NCBI GenBank assembly: GCA_012269595.1
Contig: JAAXJX010000001.1
Span: forward strand, 14,316 to 74,552
Direction: 5' to 3'
Source of the DNA: Planctomycetia bacterium
GTDB lineage: Bacteria > Planctomycetota > UBA8108 > UBA1146
DNA: 60,237 nucleotides
This document shows, piece by piece, positions 34,823-43,003 of the stretch; positions within the stretch are counted from its first letter, which is position 1; every line of letters begins with the position of its first letter. The notes below the pieces were generated by a model, which saw nothing but the letters and a program-made list of their open reading frames with translations, did not search any database and was not told the origin of the DNA. Made by a program: the position numbers and the translations under genes.

Positions 34823-36135
34823 GACTCGCTGAAGAGGGACTGTCTATCCTTCTGGTGACGATCAGCCTTCTGTTTCCGGGGATGGCCGGGATTCAGGCCT
34901 CTGAGCCGATACCTCCAGCGACTGAACTGCAGCAGCGCAGGGCCCAAATCGGTTTGGCAGAGAGCAGTGAGATCCTACTGGTGGCTGCCGGGGGAACCGA
35001 GGGCGAAGAGGTTATTCGTGATTATGAGTATCTCACAGGCCTGCGTTCATGGGGGGGAGTCCTGATCCTGAGGAGGGAATCAGGGACAGTGGTGTCGACC
35101 CTGTTTTTGCCCGCAAAGGATCCCGGTTTCGAAATGTGGAATGGTCCGCGTGCTTTCCCCGGGGAGGGATCTCGCAAACTCACGGGAATCGATACGATCC
35201 TTCCTTTTGCGAGCCTGATGGACTGGGCCTTGAAGAACAGGGATCAGATCAAGACGGTCTACCTGGCCAAGCCCCGCTCTCAAAAGGAATCACTGTGGTC
35301 CAACATGTTTGCAGAGGATACAGAGTTCCTCTCCGCTTCCCGTCTGATTCATTCCCATCGTCAAATCAAGAGTGATTGGGAAGTGAGTCAACTGAAGCGT
35401 GCAATTGATCGAACCCATCAGGGTTTGAAAGCGGGTGCCGTCAACGCGAAGAATTCATTTTATGAATATGAAGTGGAAGCGGCGATCGAAGGTCAGTTTC
35501 GTACGCAGGGATCACCTGCTCCCGGGTTTCCCTCCATCGTCGGAAGTGGGCCGCGCAGTTGTATTTTGCATTGGCAAGAGAACAATGGCGAGCTGGATCG
35601 TGACGGAGTGTTGTTGATGGATGTGGGGGCCCGCAGTGGTGCCTATACGGCGGACATCACGCGCACGATTCCGGTCTCCGGAAAGTGGAGTGAACGCCAG
35701 TTGCAAATCTATGCGGTGGTTCTCGAAGCGCAGCGTCAGGGCATTGCTGCAGTCAAGCCAGGGGCGACCCAGAGAGAAATCGACTCTGCGGCGAGAAGAG
35801 TGATTCGGAAAGCAGGGTTTGGCAATTACTTTCCCCACGGGACCTCTCATCATGTGGGCATGAATGTCCATGACGTCGGACCGGGTCGTGCCCTTCAGCC
35901 TGGAATGGTGATCACTGTCGAACCGGGGATCTACATTCCTGAAGAGAACATCGGTATTCGAATCGAGGACATGGTCCTGGTGACAGAGGACGGCTGCGAG
36001 GTGCTGTCGGCGGCCATTCCGAAGAGTGCGGAAGAGATGGAGGCATGGTGCAAAGGCGCAGAAGTGTTGAGACCGGAGCTGAAAAAACCGACTCCCAAGA
36101 ACTCGGACTCAGATTCACCCCAACGTTTGCGGTGA
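34819..36135 (+). CDS. pepP: Exported Xaa-Pro aminopeptidase (M24 family)
   Basis: The 438-residue protein has a hydrophobic N-terminal segment (LSILLVTISLLFPGMAGI) ending near ASEP, a likely signal peptide, so it probably acts outside the cytoplasm. The creatinase-like N-domain leads to the pita-bread catalytic domain. The metal ligands are in LLMDVGARSGAYTADITRT (two Asp), FPHGTSHHVG (His), VEPGIYIP (Glu) and RIEDMVLV (Glu). It cleaves N-terminal residues before proline. ATG 34819 overlaps phhB by four bases. The C-terminal 30 residues are polar and probably disordered. Confidence 0.88.
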   Translation: MRLAEEGLSILLVTISLLFPGMAGIQASEPIPPATELQQRRAQIGLAESSEILLVAAGGTEGEEVIRDYEYLTGLRSWGGVLILRRESGTVVSTLFLPAKDPGFEMWNGPRAFPGEGSRKLTGIDTILPFASLMDWALKNRDQIKTVYLAKPRSQKESLWSNMFAEDTEFLSASRLIHSHRQIKSDWEVSQLKRAIDRTHQGLKAGAVNAKNSFYEYEVEAAIEGQFRTQGSPAPGFPSIVGSGPRSCILHWQENNGELDRDGVLLMDVGARSGAYTADITRTIPVSGKWSERQLQIYAVVLEAQRQGIAAVKPGATQREIDSAARRVIRKAGFGNYFPHGTSHHVGMNVHDVGPGRALQPGMVITVEPGIYIPEENIGIRIEDMVLVTEDGCEVLSAAIPKSAEEMEAWCKGAEVLRPELKKPTPKNSDSDSPQRLR

Positions 36136-36528
36136 AGAATCAACGGATGGGCTGAAGCGTTCAGGCAAAAAAAACGCCGAGAGAGGAATACTCTCTCGGC
36201 ACATCAGGATCGAGGGGGCCAAGCCCCTCCGGAGTTTGATTTCTGATAGTCTCGGTTTCGGGCTGAGGGAAACCGTCCGCAACAGACACACCATAGCGAA
36301 AATGCTCTTCGACTTCCAGAAGAACGGTAAACCGATTTATTAAGGCCATAAAATAGCCGCTTTGGGTTTAGCCTTCTGGAGGCTCAGGGCTGATTATGAC
36401 CCATTCCGACCCAGAGTCATGAATTGTAACGGTCTTCAGCACTGATTTGACCGATGTTGGGCTGGGTCAGGTTCGGCCAAGACTGCCAATTGTGAGGGGA
36501 GTCGGAGGGGTGTCGGGAATTGTTACGG
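36136..36528. other. Non-coding region between pepP and pyrK
   Basis: It holds the minus-strand terminator at 36167-36200 and small hairpins (GGGG-CCAAG-CCCC near 36215-36227, GGTTTC...GAAACC near 36251-36271, AGCCT/AGGCT near 36371-36385). Two near-identical copies of GAATTGTAACGG are at 36421-36432 and 36517-36528. A 62-codon minus-strand frame runs through the terminator and is not credited. Confidence 0.45.
36167..36200 (-). terminator. Rho-independent terminator of the ctpA-tsaD-larB-pyrK operon
   Basis: On the minus strand GCCGAGAGAG pairs perfectly with CTCTCTCGGC across a five-base loop, followed by C or G and eight T (36174-36167). It lies about 330 bases past the pyrK stop and also meets the end of the convergent pepP gene. 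Confidence 0.9.
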
Positions 36529-37371
36529 CTAGAATTGGCTCGGAAGTTCGTCCACCGAGAAGCAGGGCCCCTCGACGCAGACACGCCGATAACGTAAGGG
36601 GCCGTCTTCAGGACCGGCGATGACGCACCCAAAACAGGCGCCAAATCCACACGGCATGTAGTTTTCCAGGGAGATCCAGAACTTCAGCTTTTTCTCCAGG
36701 GCTGTATCGCGGAGAGCGACATTCATGCCGTGGGGGCCGCAGCCGATCCCTGCTATGTCTGCACCTTCCGGCAGGCAACTCAACTCCTGATCCAGAAGTT
36801 CGATCACGTTACCGTGGTGACCCGCACTGCCGTCGTCAGTGGCGAGTCCGGTATCAACTCCGAGATCGATAAAGCCCTGCTGACCGATCAACAGGGACTC
36901 ACGGCGGGCACCGAGCAGTACCTTCAGCGGCAGGTTTGAGTTTTCACTCTTTCGTTCGCGGCAGTAAAGGTAGAGGGGGGCAACCCCAATACCGCCGCCG
37001 ACGAGAAACAGCGCTCCCTCAGAATTGATCTCAGGGACCGGCATCGGGTTCCCGAGGGGCCCCATCAAACGGATGGAGTCTCCTGAATCCAGTTGTGAAA
37101 TCGCCCGCGTTCCAGGGCCGACCTTCTGAATCAGCAGTCGCACTTCTGTGGCGTTTTCACCCGGTTCAGGTCCGACGTCGTAAACACTGAAGGGGCGTCG
37201 GATCAGGGGATCGTCTTCGGGGCCAATACGGACCTGCACAAACTGTCCGGCGCGGGTGGCACGGGCGATTTCAGGGGCTTCGATATCGAGACGGAACCAG
37301 CCTTCACCGAGATCTTCGGTGCGCAACACCGGATATTCATCCACATGGCATTTCTCGACAGGCATCTTCAT
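36529..37371 (-). CDS. pyrK: Dihydroorotate dehydrogenase electron-transfer subunit (PyrK family)
   Basis: The 280-residue flavoprotein has a ferredoxin-reductase FAD domain (GQFVQVRI, then RRPFSVYDV) and an NAD domain (FLVGGGIGVAPL). A C-terminal 2Fe-2S site has cysteines in MPCGFGACFGCVIAG and VCVEGPCF. It passes electrons from NADH to PyrD in type 1B dihydroorotate dehydrogenase. No pyrD is next to it here, so it may serve another oxidoreductase. ATG 37371 overlaps the larB stop by four bases. It is the last gene of a four-gene coupled operon. Confidence 0.9.
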   Translation of the reverse strand: MKMPVEKCHVDEYPVLRTEDLGEGWFRLDIEAPEIARATRAGQFVQVRIGPEDDPLIRRPFSVYDVGPEPGENATEVRLLIQKVGPGTRAISQLDSGDSIRLMGPLGNPMPVPEINSEGALFLVGGGIGVAPLYLYCRERKSENSNLPLKVLLGARRESLLIGQQGFIDLGVDTGLATDDGSAGHHGNVIELLDQELSCLPEGADIAGIGCGPHGMNVALRDTALEKKLKFWISLENYMPCGFGACFGCVIAGPEDGPLRYRRVCVEGPCFSVDELPSQF

Positions 37372-38135
37372 TGAATCTGTTCCCCTTCAAGATCCGGGAG
37401 TTCCTGATCTTCTACCTGCTCCTGTTTCGCATCCCCGAGACGACTGGGCAAGTCATCTGTCGAATCCCGTCGATTTCCATGACAAGCCAGGCGATTGATC
37501 CGGGCGGCAATCAACCCGGCACCGAAACCGTTGTCGATATTGACGACTGAAATCCCCGGAGAACAGGAGTTGAGCATTCCCAGAAGCGCGGTGACTCCAT
37601 TGAATGAGGCTCCGTAGCCGATACTGGTGGGCACGGCGATCACTGGAACGCTGACCAGGCCTGCCACCACAGAGGGCAAAGCTCCCTCCATGCCGGCAAC
37701 GACGACGATGGCACAACTCTCTTGCAGAGTCTCCCGATGGGCGAGGATCCGATGCAATCCGGCGACACCGACATCGACGATCAGTTGGGCGTCAGCTCCC
37801 GCCATTTGGGCGGTCAGCAGCGCTTCCTGTGCGACCGGAAGATCACTGGTACCGGCACAGACGATGGCGACCGACCCCTCCGGAGCTGCTTTCGTCCGAT
37901 CGACGGCAATGCAACGACAGCGGGGGTGCCACTCTGCGTCCTCGATCTGTTGGGCGATGGACTCGCCGACCTTTTCATCCACCCGGGTCGCCAGTGCCTT
38001 GCCGGAACGCTCGGCGATCTCAGAGACCGCACGACGAATCTCTTCGGCGGTTTTACCTTGGCCAAACACGACCTCGGGGAAACCGGTCCGCTCTTCACGT
38101 CCGTGATCGAGATCGAGGGGGTCATAGTTCATCAT
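37368..38135 (-). CDS. larB: LarB-type nicotinate-mononucleotide carboxylase family protein
   Basis: The 255-residue product has the PurE-like core of LarB: IVCAGTSDLPVAQEA, VDVGVAGLHRIL, VVVAGMEGALPSVVAG and VPTSIGYGASFNG, then VNIDNGFGAG. LarB carboxylates and hydrolyses NaAD in making the nickel-pincer cofactor of lactate racemase. The partner genes larC and larE are not in this window, so a full pathway cannot be claimed. Two adjacent ATGs (38135, 38132) overlap the tsaD stop. It lies between tsaD and pyrK with four-base overlaps on both sides. Confidence 0.9.
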   Translation of the reverse strand: MMNYDPLDLDHGREERTGFPEVVFGQGKTAEEIRRAVSEIAERSGKALATRVDEKVGESIAQQIEDAEWHPRCRCIAVDRTKAAPEGSVAIVCAGTSDLPVAQEALLTAQMAGADAQLIVDVGVAGLHRILAHRETLQESCAIVVVAGMEGALPSVVAGLVSVPVIAVPTSIGYGASFNGVTALLGMLNSCSPGISVVNIDNGFGAGLIAARINRLACHGNRRDSTDDLPSRLGDAKQEQVEDQELPDLEGEQIQ

Positions 38136-39139
38136 GGTTGAGCCTGCGCCATCAGTTCCAGATCCGCGACGTCGCCCCGGGCCAGCTGACGGAGCGCACG
38201 GGCTCCGATCATGGCCGCATTGTCGGTAGTGAATCGGGGTGGGGGGAAGACCAGCTTGTAATCGGGTCCGAGGCGATCTGCCAATCCCTGACGCAGGGTT
38301 TTGTTGGCGGTCACACCGCCTCCAAGAACCACAGTGTAAAGATCTTCCTGTCGGCTGGCCCGGCGAATTTTTTCTGCGAGAACGTCAAAGACTGCAGCCT
38401 GAAAAGATGCACACAGATCCTCGGGAGAGGGTGCATCCGGAGCCTTGTCTTCATGGACCGCATTCATGCCACGCCACTTGTAGAGGACAGCGGTCTTGAT
38501 GCCGGAGAAGGAAAAATCGAGTGAGTCTTCACCGAGGAGTGTCCGCGGCAGTTTGACCGCAGTGGGATCGCCTTCGAGGGCGGTCTTTTCGACGATGGGT
38601 CCCCCCGGGTAACCGAGGCCCATGACAGCGGCAACCTTGTCGAAGGCTTCGCCCAGGGCGTCGTCCCGGGTTCCTCCGAGCCAGCGAGTCTCGCCTTCCC
38701 CATCGACCCGGTGCATGTCGGTATGGCCACCGGAGATCACGACGCCCAGGTAGGGGTGTTCGATTTCCTCACCGGCCAGGAAGGCGGCTTCCAGATGAGC
38801 TTCGAGGTGGTGTACGCCGATCAGGGGCAGGTTCCAGGCCCAGGCCAGAGCCTTGGCGGTGGTGACGCCCACGAGGAGTGCTCCGATCAATCCCGGGCGG
38901 TGGGCGACTGCCACAGCGTCGAGGTCTGCCGGAGTCAGATCTGCCTTCTGCAGGGCATCCTCGATGACACAGGTCAACTGTTCGAGATGACTGCGGCTGG
39001 CGATCTCGGGAACGACTCCGCCATACGGCTCATGTTCCTTGATCTGTGAGTAAACGATGTCCGAGAGCACTTCAGGACCGGAAGTGACCACCGCGGCTGC
39101 GGTTTCATCACAGGTGGTCTCAATGGCAAGGATTTTCAT
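38132..39139 (-). CDS. tsaD: tRNA N6-threonylcarbamoyladenosine transferase
   Basis: The 335-residue ASKHA-fold protein transfers the threonylcarbamoyl group to A37 of ANN-decoding tRNAs. It starts MKILAIETTCDETAAAVV. The iron-binding HHLEAH lies near residues 109-114, GVVISGGHTDMHR follows, and the end has VLGGGVTANKTLR and TTDNAAMIGA. TsaB, TsaE and TsaC are not in the window. It overlaps ctpA upstream and larB downstream by four bases each. Confidence 0.96.
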   Translation of the reverse strand: MKILAIETTCDETAAAVVTSGPEVLSDIVYSQIKEHEPYGGVVPEIASRSHLEQLTCVIEDALQKADLTPADLDAVAVAHRPGLIGALLVGVTTAKALAWAWNLPLIGVHHLEAHLEAAFLAGEEIEHPYLGVVISGGHTDMHRVDGEGETRWLGGTRDDALGEAFDKVAAVMGLGYPGGPIVEKTALEGDPTAVKLPRTLLGEDSLDFSFSGIKTAVLYKWRGMNAVHEDKAPDAPSPEDLCASFQAAVFDVLAEKIRRASRQEDLYTVVLGGGVTANKTLRQGLADRLGPDYKLVFPPPRFTTDNAAMIGARALRQLARGDVADLELMAQAQP

Positions 39140-40554
39140 CGCGGGCTCCGTGGATTCAGTGTGGGGGCTTCCAGCAGTTGCTGATACCTGTCCTGATCTT
39201 CCAGAAGTTCGAGAGCGGTCTCAAGGGCTTCATCGGTCCCTTCACCGGGAAGCATGATCGCTTCAGCCCGGGTGCTGCGGGTCCAGCCCCGCTCCGGTCT
39301 GGAGAGTTCAGAGTAGAAACGTTCACTCCAGAAGTCGTAGAGGGCCCGTTTTTTGTCATCCCCGGTACCGACCTCCACATCCGGAACCAATCCATCGGGG
39401 AGTCCCCGGTCGTCGTAACTGAGACGTTCTCCGGTGGGGGGGAAAAAGAAATCGGTGGTCAACTTGAGCAGTGCCGGAGTTTCGCTGTTGTCCAGGTGAT
39501 AAACACCCTGAACAGTCCACTTGCCGAAGGAGGGCTCACCGACAAGAACTGCACGTCCGTGATCCCGAAGGGCGGCAGAGACGGTTTCGGAAGCGCTGGC
39601 ACTGTTCCCGTCGATCAGAATCACCAGAGGCAGATCGAGCCAGTCTCCGGTTTCTTCGGCGAATTGTGTAAATGAGTCGTCATTTTCATCGCGAAGGTTT
39701 CGGGTACTGACGATTTTTTGACCCTCCTCAAGAAAGAGGGAGCAAAAGCTGACCGCTTCTTCGAGGACTCCACCCGGATTGTTGCGCAGGTCGATCACGA
39801 GCCCGGCAAGAAGAGGTTGTCCCTCCGCATTCAATGCGGTCCTGAGCTCCTCTGTGGTTCCCGGCTGAAATTGTTGCAGGCGAACGAGACCCCATGAGGA
39901 TGGGTCCGAAGATTCAATTCGTTCCAGCAGGGTCAGGCTGGGAATCGAGACTTCATCACGGATGGGAGTGTGAGTGGAAGTCGTGCCTGCGGCTTCGACC
40001 ACCAGTGTGACGGAGGTTCCTCTTTCTCCCTTGATCGACGAGGAAATTTCGGACAGGTCCCAATCTTCACACGGCTCCCCATCGATGGAGATCAAACGGG
40101 CATCTGCGGGAATCCCGCTCTGGTCTGCAGGACCTCCAGCCAGAACATGGGTGATTCGGGGGGCCTCATCCGAGACTTGAAGAATCACTCCGATACCGAA
40201 GAGGGTGCCGTTCATCTCGTTTTGGAACTCTTCAGCCCTGCGTGGAGGGTAGTAGACGCTGTTGCGATCCAGTTCGGAAAGCATCCGGTTCATTCCATTG
40301 GTGAGCAGCTCGTCCTGATCGACTTCTTCAACGTACTTGGCGTCGATGATTTCCAGTATGCGCCCTGTCAGTGCGATTCCCGTCAGAGGTTCCGGAGCTG
40401 ATCGGGGCCAAATCGCTGCCACAACCAGTAGCCCGCCCAGAAGGAAGGGAAGAAGGGTGTTTCTCGGGCTTGAATCCGCCAATGGAGCTGCTTTCCCGTC
40501 ATGAAGTCTCAGAAGAAGCTCATGATGCCATGCCTTTTTCCTCAAAAAAAACAA
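39136..40554 (-). CDS. ctpA: C-terminal processing peptidase (S41)
   Basis: The 472-residue protease has one N-terminal membrane anchor (NTLLPFLLGGLLVVAAIW), a short helical domain and a PDZ domain (GIGVILQVSDEAPRITHV, then GGPADQSGIPADARLISIDG). The S41 catalytic core has DLRNNPGGVLEEAV, the catalytic Ser in GNSASASETVSAAL near 319 and the general-base Lys in GEPSFGKWTVQG near 344. It trims exported proteins. The start is TTG 40554 or the TTG three codons later; both lie around an unusual eight-T run, with GGAGGG upstream. It heads the operon ending with pyrK. Confidence 0.9.
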   Translation of the reverse strand: MFFLRKKAWHHELLLRLHDGKAAPLADSSPRNTLLPFLLGGLLVVAAIWPRSAPEPLTGIALTGRILEIIDAKYVEEVDQDELLTNGMNRMLSELDRNSVYYPPRRAEEFQNEMNGTLFGIGVILQVSDEAPRITHVLAGGPADQSGIPADARLISIDGEPCEDWDLSEISSSIKGERGTSVTLVVEAAGTTSTHTPIRDEVSIPSLTLLERIESSDPSSWGLVRLQQFQPGTTEELRTALNAEGQPLLAGLVIDLRNNPGGVLEEAVSFCSLFLEEGQKIVSTRNLRDENDDSFTQFAEETGDWLDLPLVILIDGNSASASETVSAALRDHGRAVLVGEPSFGKWTVQGVYHLDNSETPALLKLTTDFFFPPTGERLSYDDRGLPDGLVPDVEVGTGDDKKRALYDFWSERFYSELSRPERGWTRSTRAEAIMLPGEGTDEALETALELLEDQDRYQQLLEAPTLNPRSPR

Positions 40555-40659
40555 AACCCTCCGGATTTCCGGTCCTGCAGACGGAATGAGACGGATCTAT
40601 CCCTCCTGGCCACCCGACGTTGAAGGTGGTCGCCAAACCTGCCCTGGAAGGGGGTCGAG

Positions 40660-41751
40660 ATGACGAAGTTCAAGAGTGTGATCGCAGTGGCCATGTTGTT
40701 CGTGTTGGTGGGCTCCCCGCTGGGGTATGCCGGGGATGACGAAACACCTTTCAGTTCGATGCTGCCCGAAAGCATGGGGGAGGTGATCGAAGACACGGAA
40801 GCGGTTCTGGAACGAATGGATGGGGCGGTTTACATCGAGGCGGAGACTGAGGGCCTGCAGCCCGGTCATGCCTACACCGTCTGGGCGATCGTCTACAACA
40901 ATCCTGCAGACTGTATCGGTCGCTGCAGCATGGATGATGACCTGTTCCACGCCAGTACCAGTGTGATGTGGTCAGGGGTCGGATTTATCGCCGATGACGA
41001 TGGTGAAGCAGAGTTTGAAGCGATCCTGGTTGAGGGAGAAGCGGCCGGAGAGATTCTGCTCGGTAGCGGAATGACAGATGCGGCCAATGCGGAAGTACAA
41101 CTGGTCGTCAGGGGACATGGGCCCGCTTCGACAGATCCGCTGGTAAGGGCGGATCAGCTTTCCCTGTTCATGGGTGGCTGCGACCTGAACGACTGTATCG
41201 ATGAGCAAATGGTGTCACTGGGTGGACCGGTGATTCTGGATGAAGACAGTGCGCGCTTCATGGACCGAGACCCGGAAAACTTCGGGGCGTTGATTCCAAA
41301 GTCACGTATGCGTGTCGAGCGCGAAGATGACCGTATCGAGGTCAACGGAAAAACCCGTCAACTGACTCCAGGATATGCGTACACCATCTGGGCCATCGTT
41401 TACAACGACCCCTTCGCCTGCAACGGTCCCTGCGACGGTGACGACAGCGGAGTATACGGGCGCTCCGTCTTCTGGTCCGGAATCGGCTTCATCGCCAACA
41501 ACAAGGGGCGTGCCAGTTTCGAAACGGAACTGATCGAAGGCTATCTTCCTGGAGAAGTGCGTACCGGTTCTGGCCTTACCGATGCCAGCATGGCAGAGGT
41601 TCACTTCGTGATCCGTTGCCATGGGCCTGCGGCCACCGACGACCCTGAGCTTCTTGAAGCCCAGCTCACCACCTTCGACGGTGGCTGTGATCTCTTCGGT
41701 TGCGTCAATGTTCAGTCAGTGATGCTCTGCCGCCTGGGAATGATGCAGTAA
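40660..41751 (+). CDS. Secreted two-repeat cysteine-rich protein, unknown
   Basis: The 363-residue product has a signal peptide (SVIAVAMLFVLVGSPLGYAG), then two similar halves of about 150 residues. Each contains the pattern G-x-A-Y-T-h-W-A-I-V-Y-N-x-P-x-x-C and FWSG-h-G-F-I-A, then GEhxxGSGhTDA and hxVRxHGPA, and each ends with FxGGCDLxxC. The copies lie at about residues 48-180 and 225-357. The conserved cysteine pairs suggest disulfides outside the cell. The family resembles uncharacterised CHRD-like secreted domains, but this is tentative. ATG 40660 follows AAGGGGG. It is divergent from ctpA and closed by the terminator at 41774. Confidence 0.8.
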   Translation: MTKFKSVIAVAMLFVLVGSPLGYAGDDETPFSSMLPESMGEVIEDTEAVLERMDGAVYIEAETEGLQPGHAYTVWAIVYNNPADCIGRCSMDDDLFHASTSVMWSGVGFIADDDGEAEFEAILVEGEAAGEILLGSGMTDAANAEVQLVVRGHGPASTDPLVRADQLSLFMGGCDLNDCIDEQMVSLGGPVILDEDSARFMDRDPENFGALIPKSRMRVEREDDRIEVNGKTRQLTPGYAYTIWAIVYNDPFACNGPCDGDDSGVYGRSVFWSGIGFIANNKGRASFETELIEGYLPGEVRTGSGLTDASMAEVHFVIRCHGPAATDDPELLEAQLTTFDGGCDLFGCVNVQSVMLCRLGMMQ

Positions 41752-41773
41752 GGACTTCAGGAAACCAGAAGAA

Positions 41774-41808
41774 GGCCCGTGGGAGAAACCTCCCGCGGGC
41801 CTTTTTTT
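41774..41808 (+). terminator. Rho-independent terminator after the two-repeat secreted protein
   Basis: GGCCCGTGGGAG pairs with CTCCCGCGGGCC (one G-T pair) around AAAC, followed by seven T. Confidence 0.93.
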
Positions 41809-41880
41809 AATCTGGTGAATCGGTCCGAACCGTGACCGAAATCGGATGAAGTAGTAAAGGCTTTGAATGAAGGGAGCCCC

Positions 41881-42003
41881 ATGTCTGTTCAAGGGTTGGT
41901 CAAAAAGTTTGGTGTTTACGGTCTGATCTTTTTTACGGTCAAAGGTCTTCTTTGGCTGATTGTTCCGGCAGTGCTCGTTTACTTCGGAACTGGCAACGGC
42001 TGA
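41881..42003 (+). CDS. 40-residue single-pass membrane protein
   Basis: A small gene reads MSVQGLVKKFGVYGLIFF and then TVKGLLWLIVPAVLVYFGTG, ending NG. It has one membrane helix after a short basic start. ATG 41881 is preceded by AAGGGAG four bases upstream, and a perfect terminator begins 30 bases after the stop, so it forms a complete small transcription unit. The 'KKFGxxGhhFFxxKGhhWL' pattern suggests a real conserved small protein, but no function is known to me. It lies just upstream of the haem oxygenase gene, separated by the terminator. Confidence 0.72.
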   Translation: MSVQGLVKKFGVYGLIFFTVKGLLWLIVPAVLVYFGTGNG

Positions 42004-42032
42004 TCGGACCGCCTTGAGACTGATTTTCAATA

Positions 42033-42071
42033 AGCAGCCTCCGGAACCCAAGGTTCCGGAGGCTGCTTTTT
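42033..42071 (+). terminator. Rho-independent terminator after the 40-residue gene
   Basis: AGCAGCCTCCGGAACC pairs perfectly with GGTTCCGGAGGCTGCT around CAA, followed by a T run. It separates the small gene from the haem oxygenase gene. Confidence 0.93.
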
Positions 42072-42171
42072 CGTATCAGTGCAGGAGCCGGATTCATGGG
42101 ATTTGTCGGTCCGGAGAGGCGGTCATTCCTGATGAAGGGGTATGGGAACGGGAACCGGGAAGGAATCCACC

Positions 42172-42981
42172 ATGAAGAATTACGAACACAGCAACACGGA
42201 GCCTGTCGTGGTCATGCAGGGAGCAGTCACGGTGAGCATCGATCCGCAGAGTTCGAAGAAAGAAGTGGCTCGTGAAAAAACGGAAGCCGTGGAAGCGATG
42301 CCCTTCGCCAAGCGGATTCGCAAGGAGACCGCCCAGGCTCATCGCCTGGCGGAATCGACGAACTTCGTCAAAGGAATCCTTCGCGGTGTCATGGATATGG
42401 ATAGTTTCGCCAACATGCAGGCGGGGATGTATCTCGTTTACGAAGCGATGGAAGCCGAGCTGGAACGCCACAGGGATCATCCGGTGGTTAGCCAGGTTTA
42501 CTTCGCTGAGCTGCGCCGCAGGGAAGTTCTCGAGCAGGACATGCAATTCCTTTACGGCGACGACTGGCGCGAACAGGTGCGCATGACTCCCATGCGCAGA
42601 AAGTACATCGACCGTATTCGTGAGGTGAGCGAGAAGGATCCCGAGTTGTTGGTGGCCCACAGTTACACCCGATACCTGGGTGATCTCTCCGGAGGGCAGG
42701 TCATCGCCAAGATTGCCCGCAGATCTCTCGGTTTGAGTGGGCCCGATGGCTTGCGTTTCTTCGAGTTCGAGCAGATTGAAGATGGCAAGGCCTTCAAGGA
42801 GGAGTACCGCAGCCGTCTCAATCAGCTGGAGTTGGACGAGATCCGCTCCCAGGCCATCGTCGAGGAAGCCAAACAGGTTTTCGCTCTCAATCAGAGCCTG
42901 TTTGAAGAACTGGAAGGAAGCTGGATCCGCGCGATCGCCAACTGCCTTCCCCGAATTTTCAACCGAAACCAGCGGGCCTAG
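42172..42981 (+). CDS. Haem oxygenase (biliverdin-producing family)
   Basis: The 269-residue product carries the helical haem oxygenase domain from about residue 45. ETAQAHRLAEST supplies the proximal His, and VAHSYTRYLGDLSGGQ is the distal-helix family signature. It opens the haem ring with oxygen to biliverdin, iron and carbon monoxide. The N-terminal 45 residues are extra and charged. ATG 42172 follows GGAAGGA; an earlier in-frame GTG/ATG region near 42142 adds ten residues without a better site. It is the first gene of a three-gene cassette, 22 bases before the DUF1838-like gene. Confidence 0.92.
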   Translation: MKNYEHSNTEPVVVMQGAVTVSIDPQSSKKEVAREKTEAVEAMPFAKRIRKETAQAHRLAESTNFVKGILRGVMDMDSFANMQAGMYLVYEAMEAELERHRDHPVVSQVYFAELRRREVLEQDMQFLYGDDWREQVRMTPMRRKYIDRIREVSEKDPELLVAHSYTRYLGDLSGGQVIAKIARRSLGLSGPDGLRFFEFEQIEDGKAFKEEYRSRLNQLELDEIRSQAIVEEAKQVFALNQSLFEELEGSWIRAIANCLPRIFNRNQRA

Positions 42982-43003
42982 GCCCGGAATCAGGAGGAAC
43001 GTC

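Noticed and set aside
36161-36349. A 62-codon minus-strand frame after pyrK
   Set aside because: It runs through the terminator hairpin and has no ribosome site.
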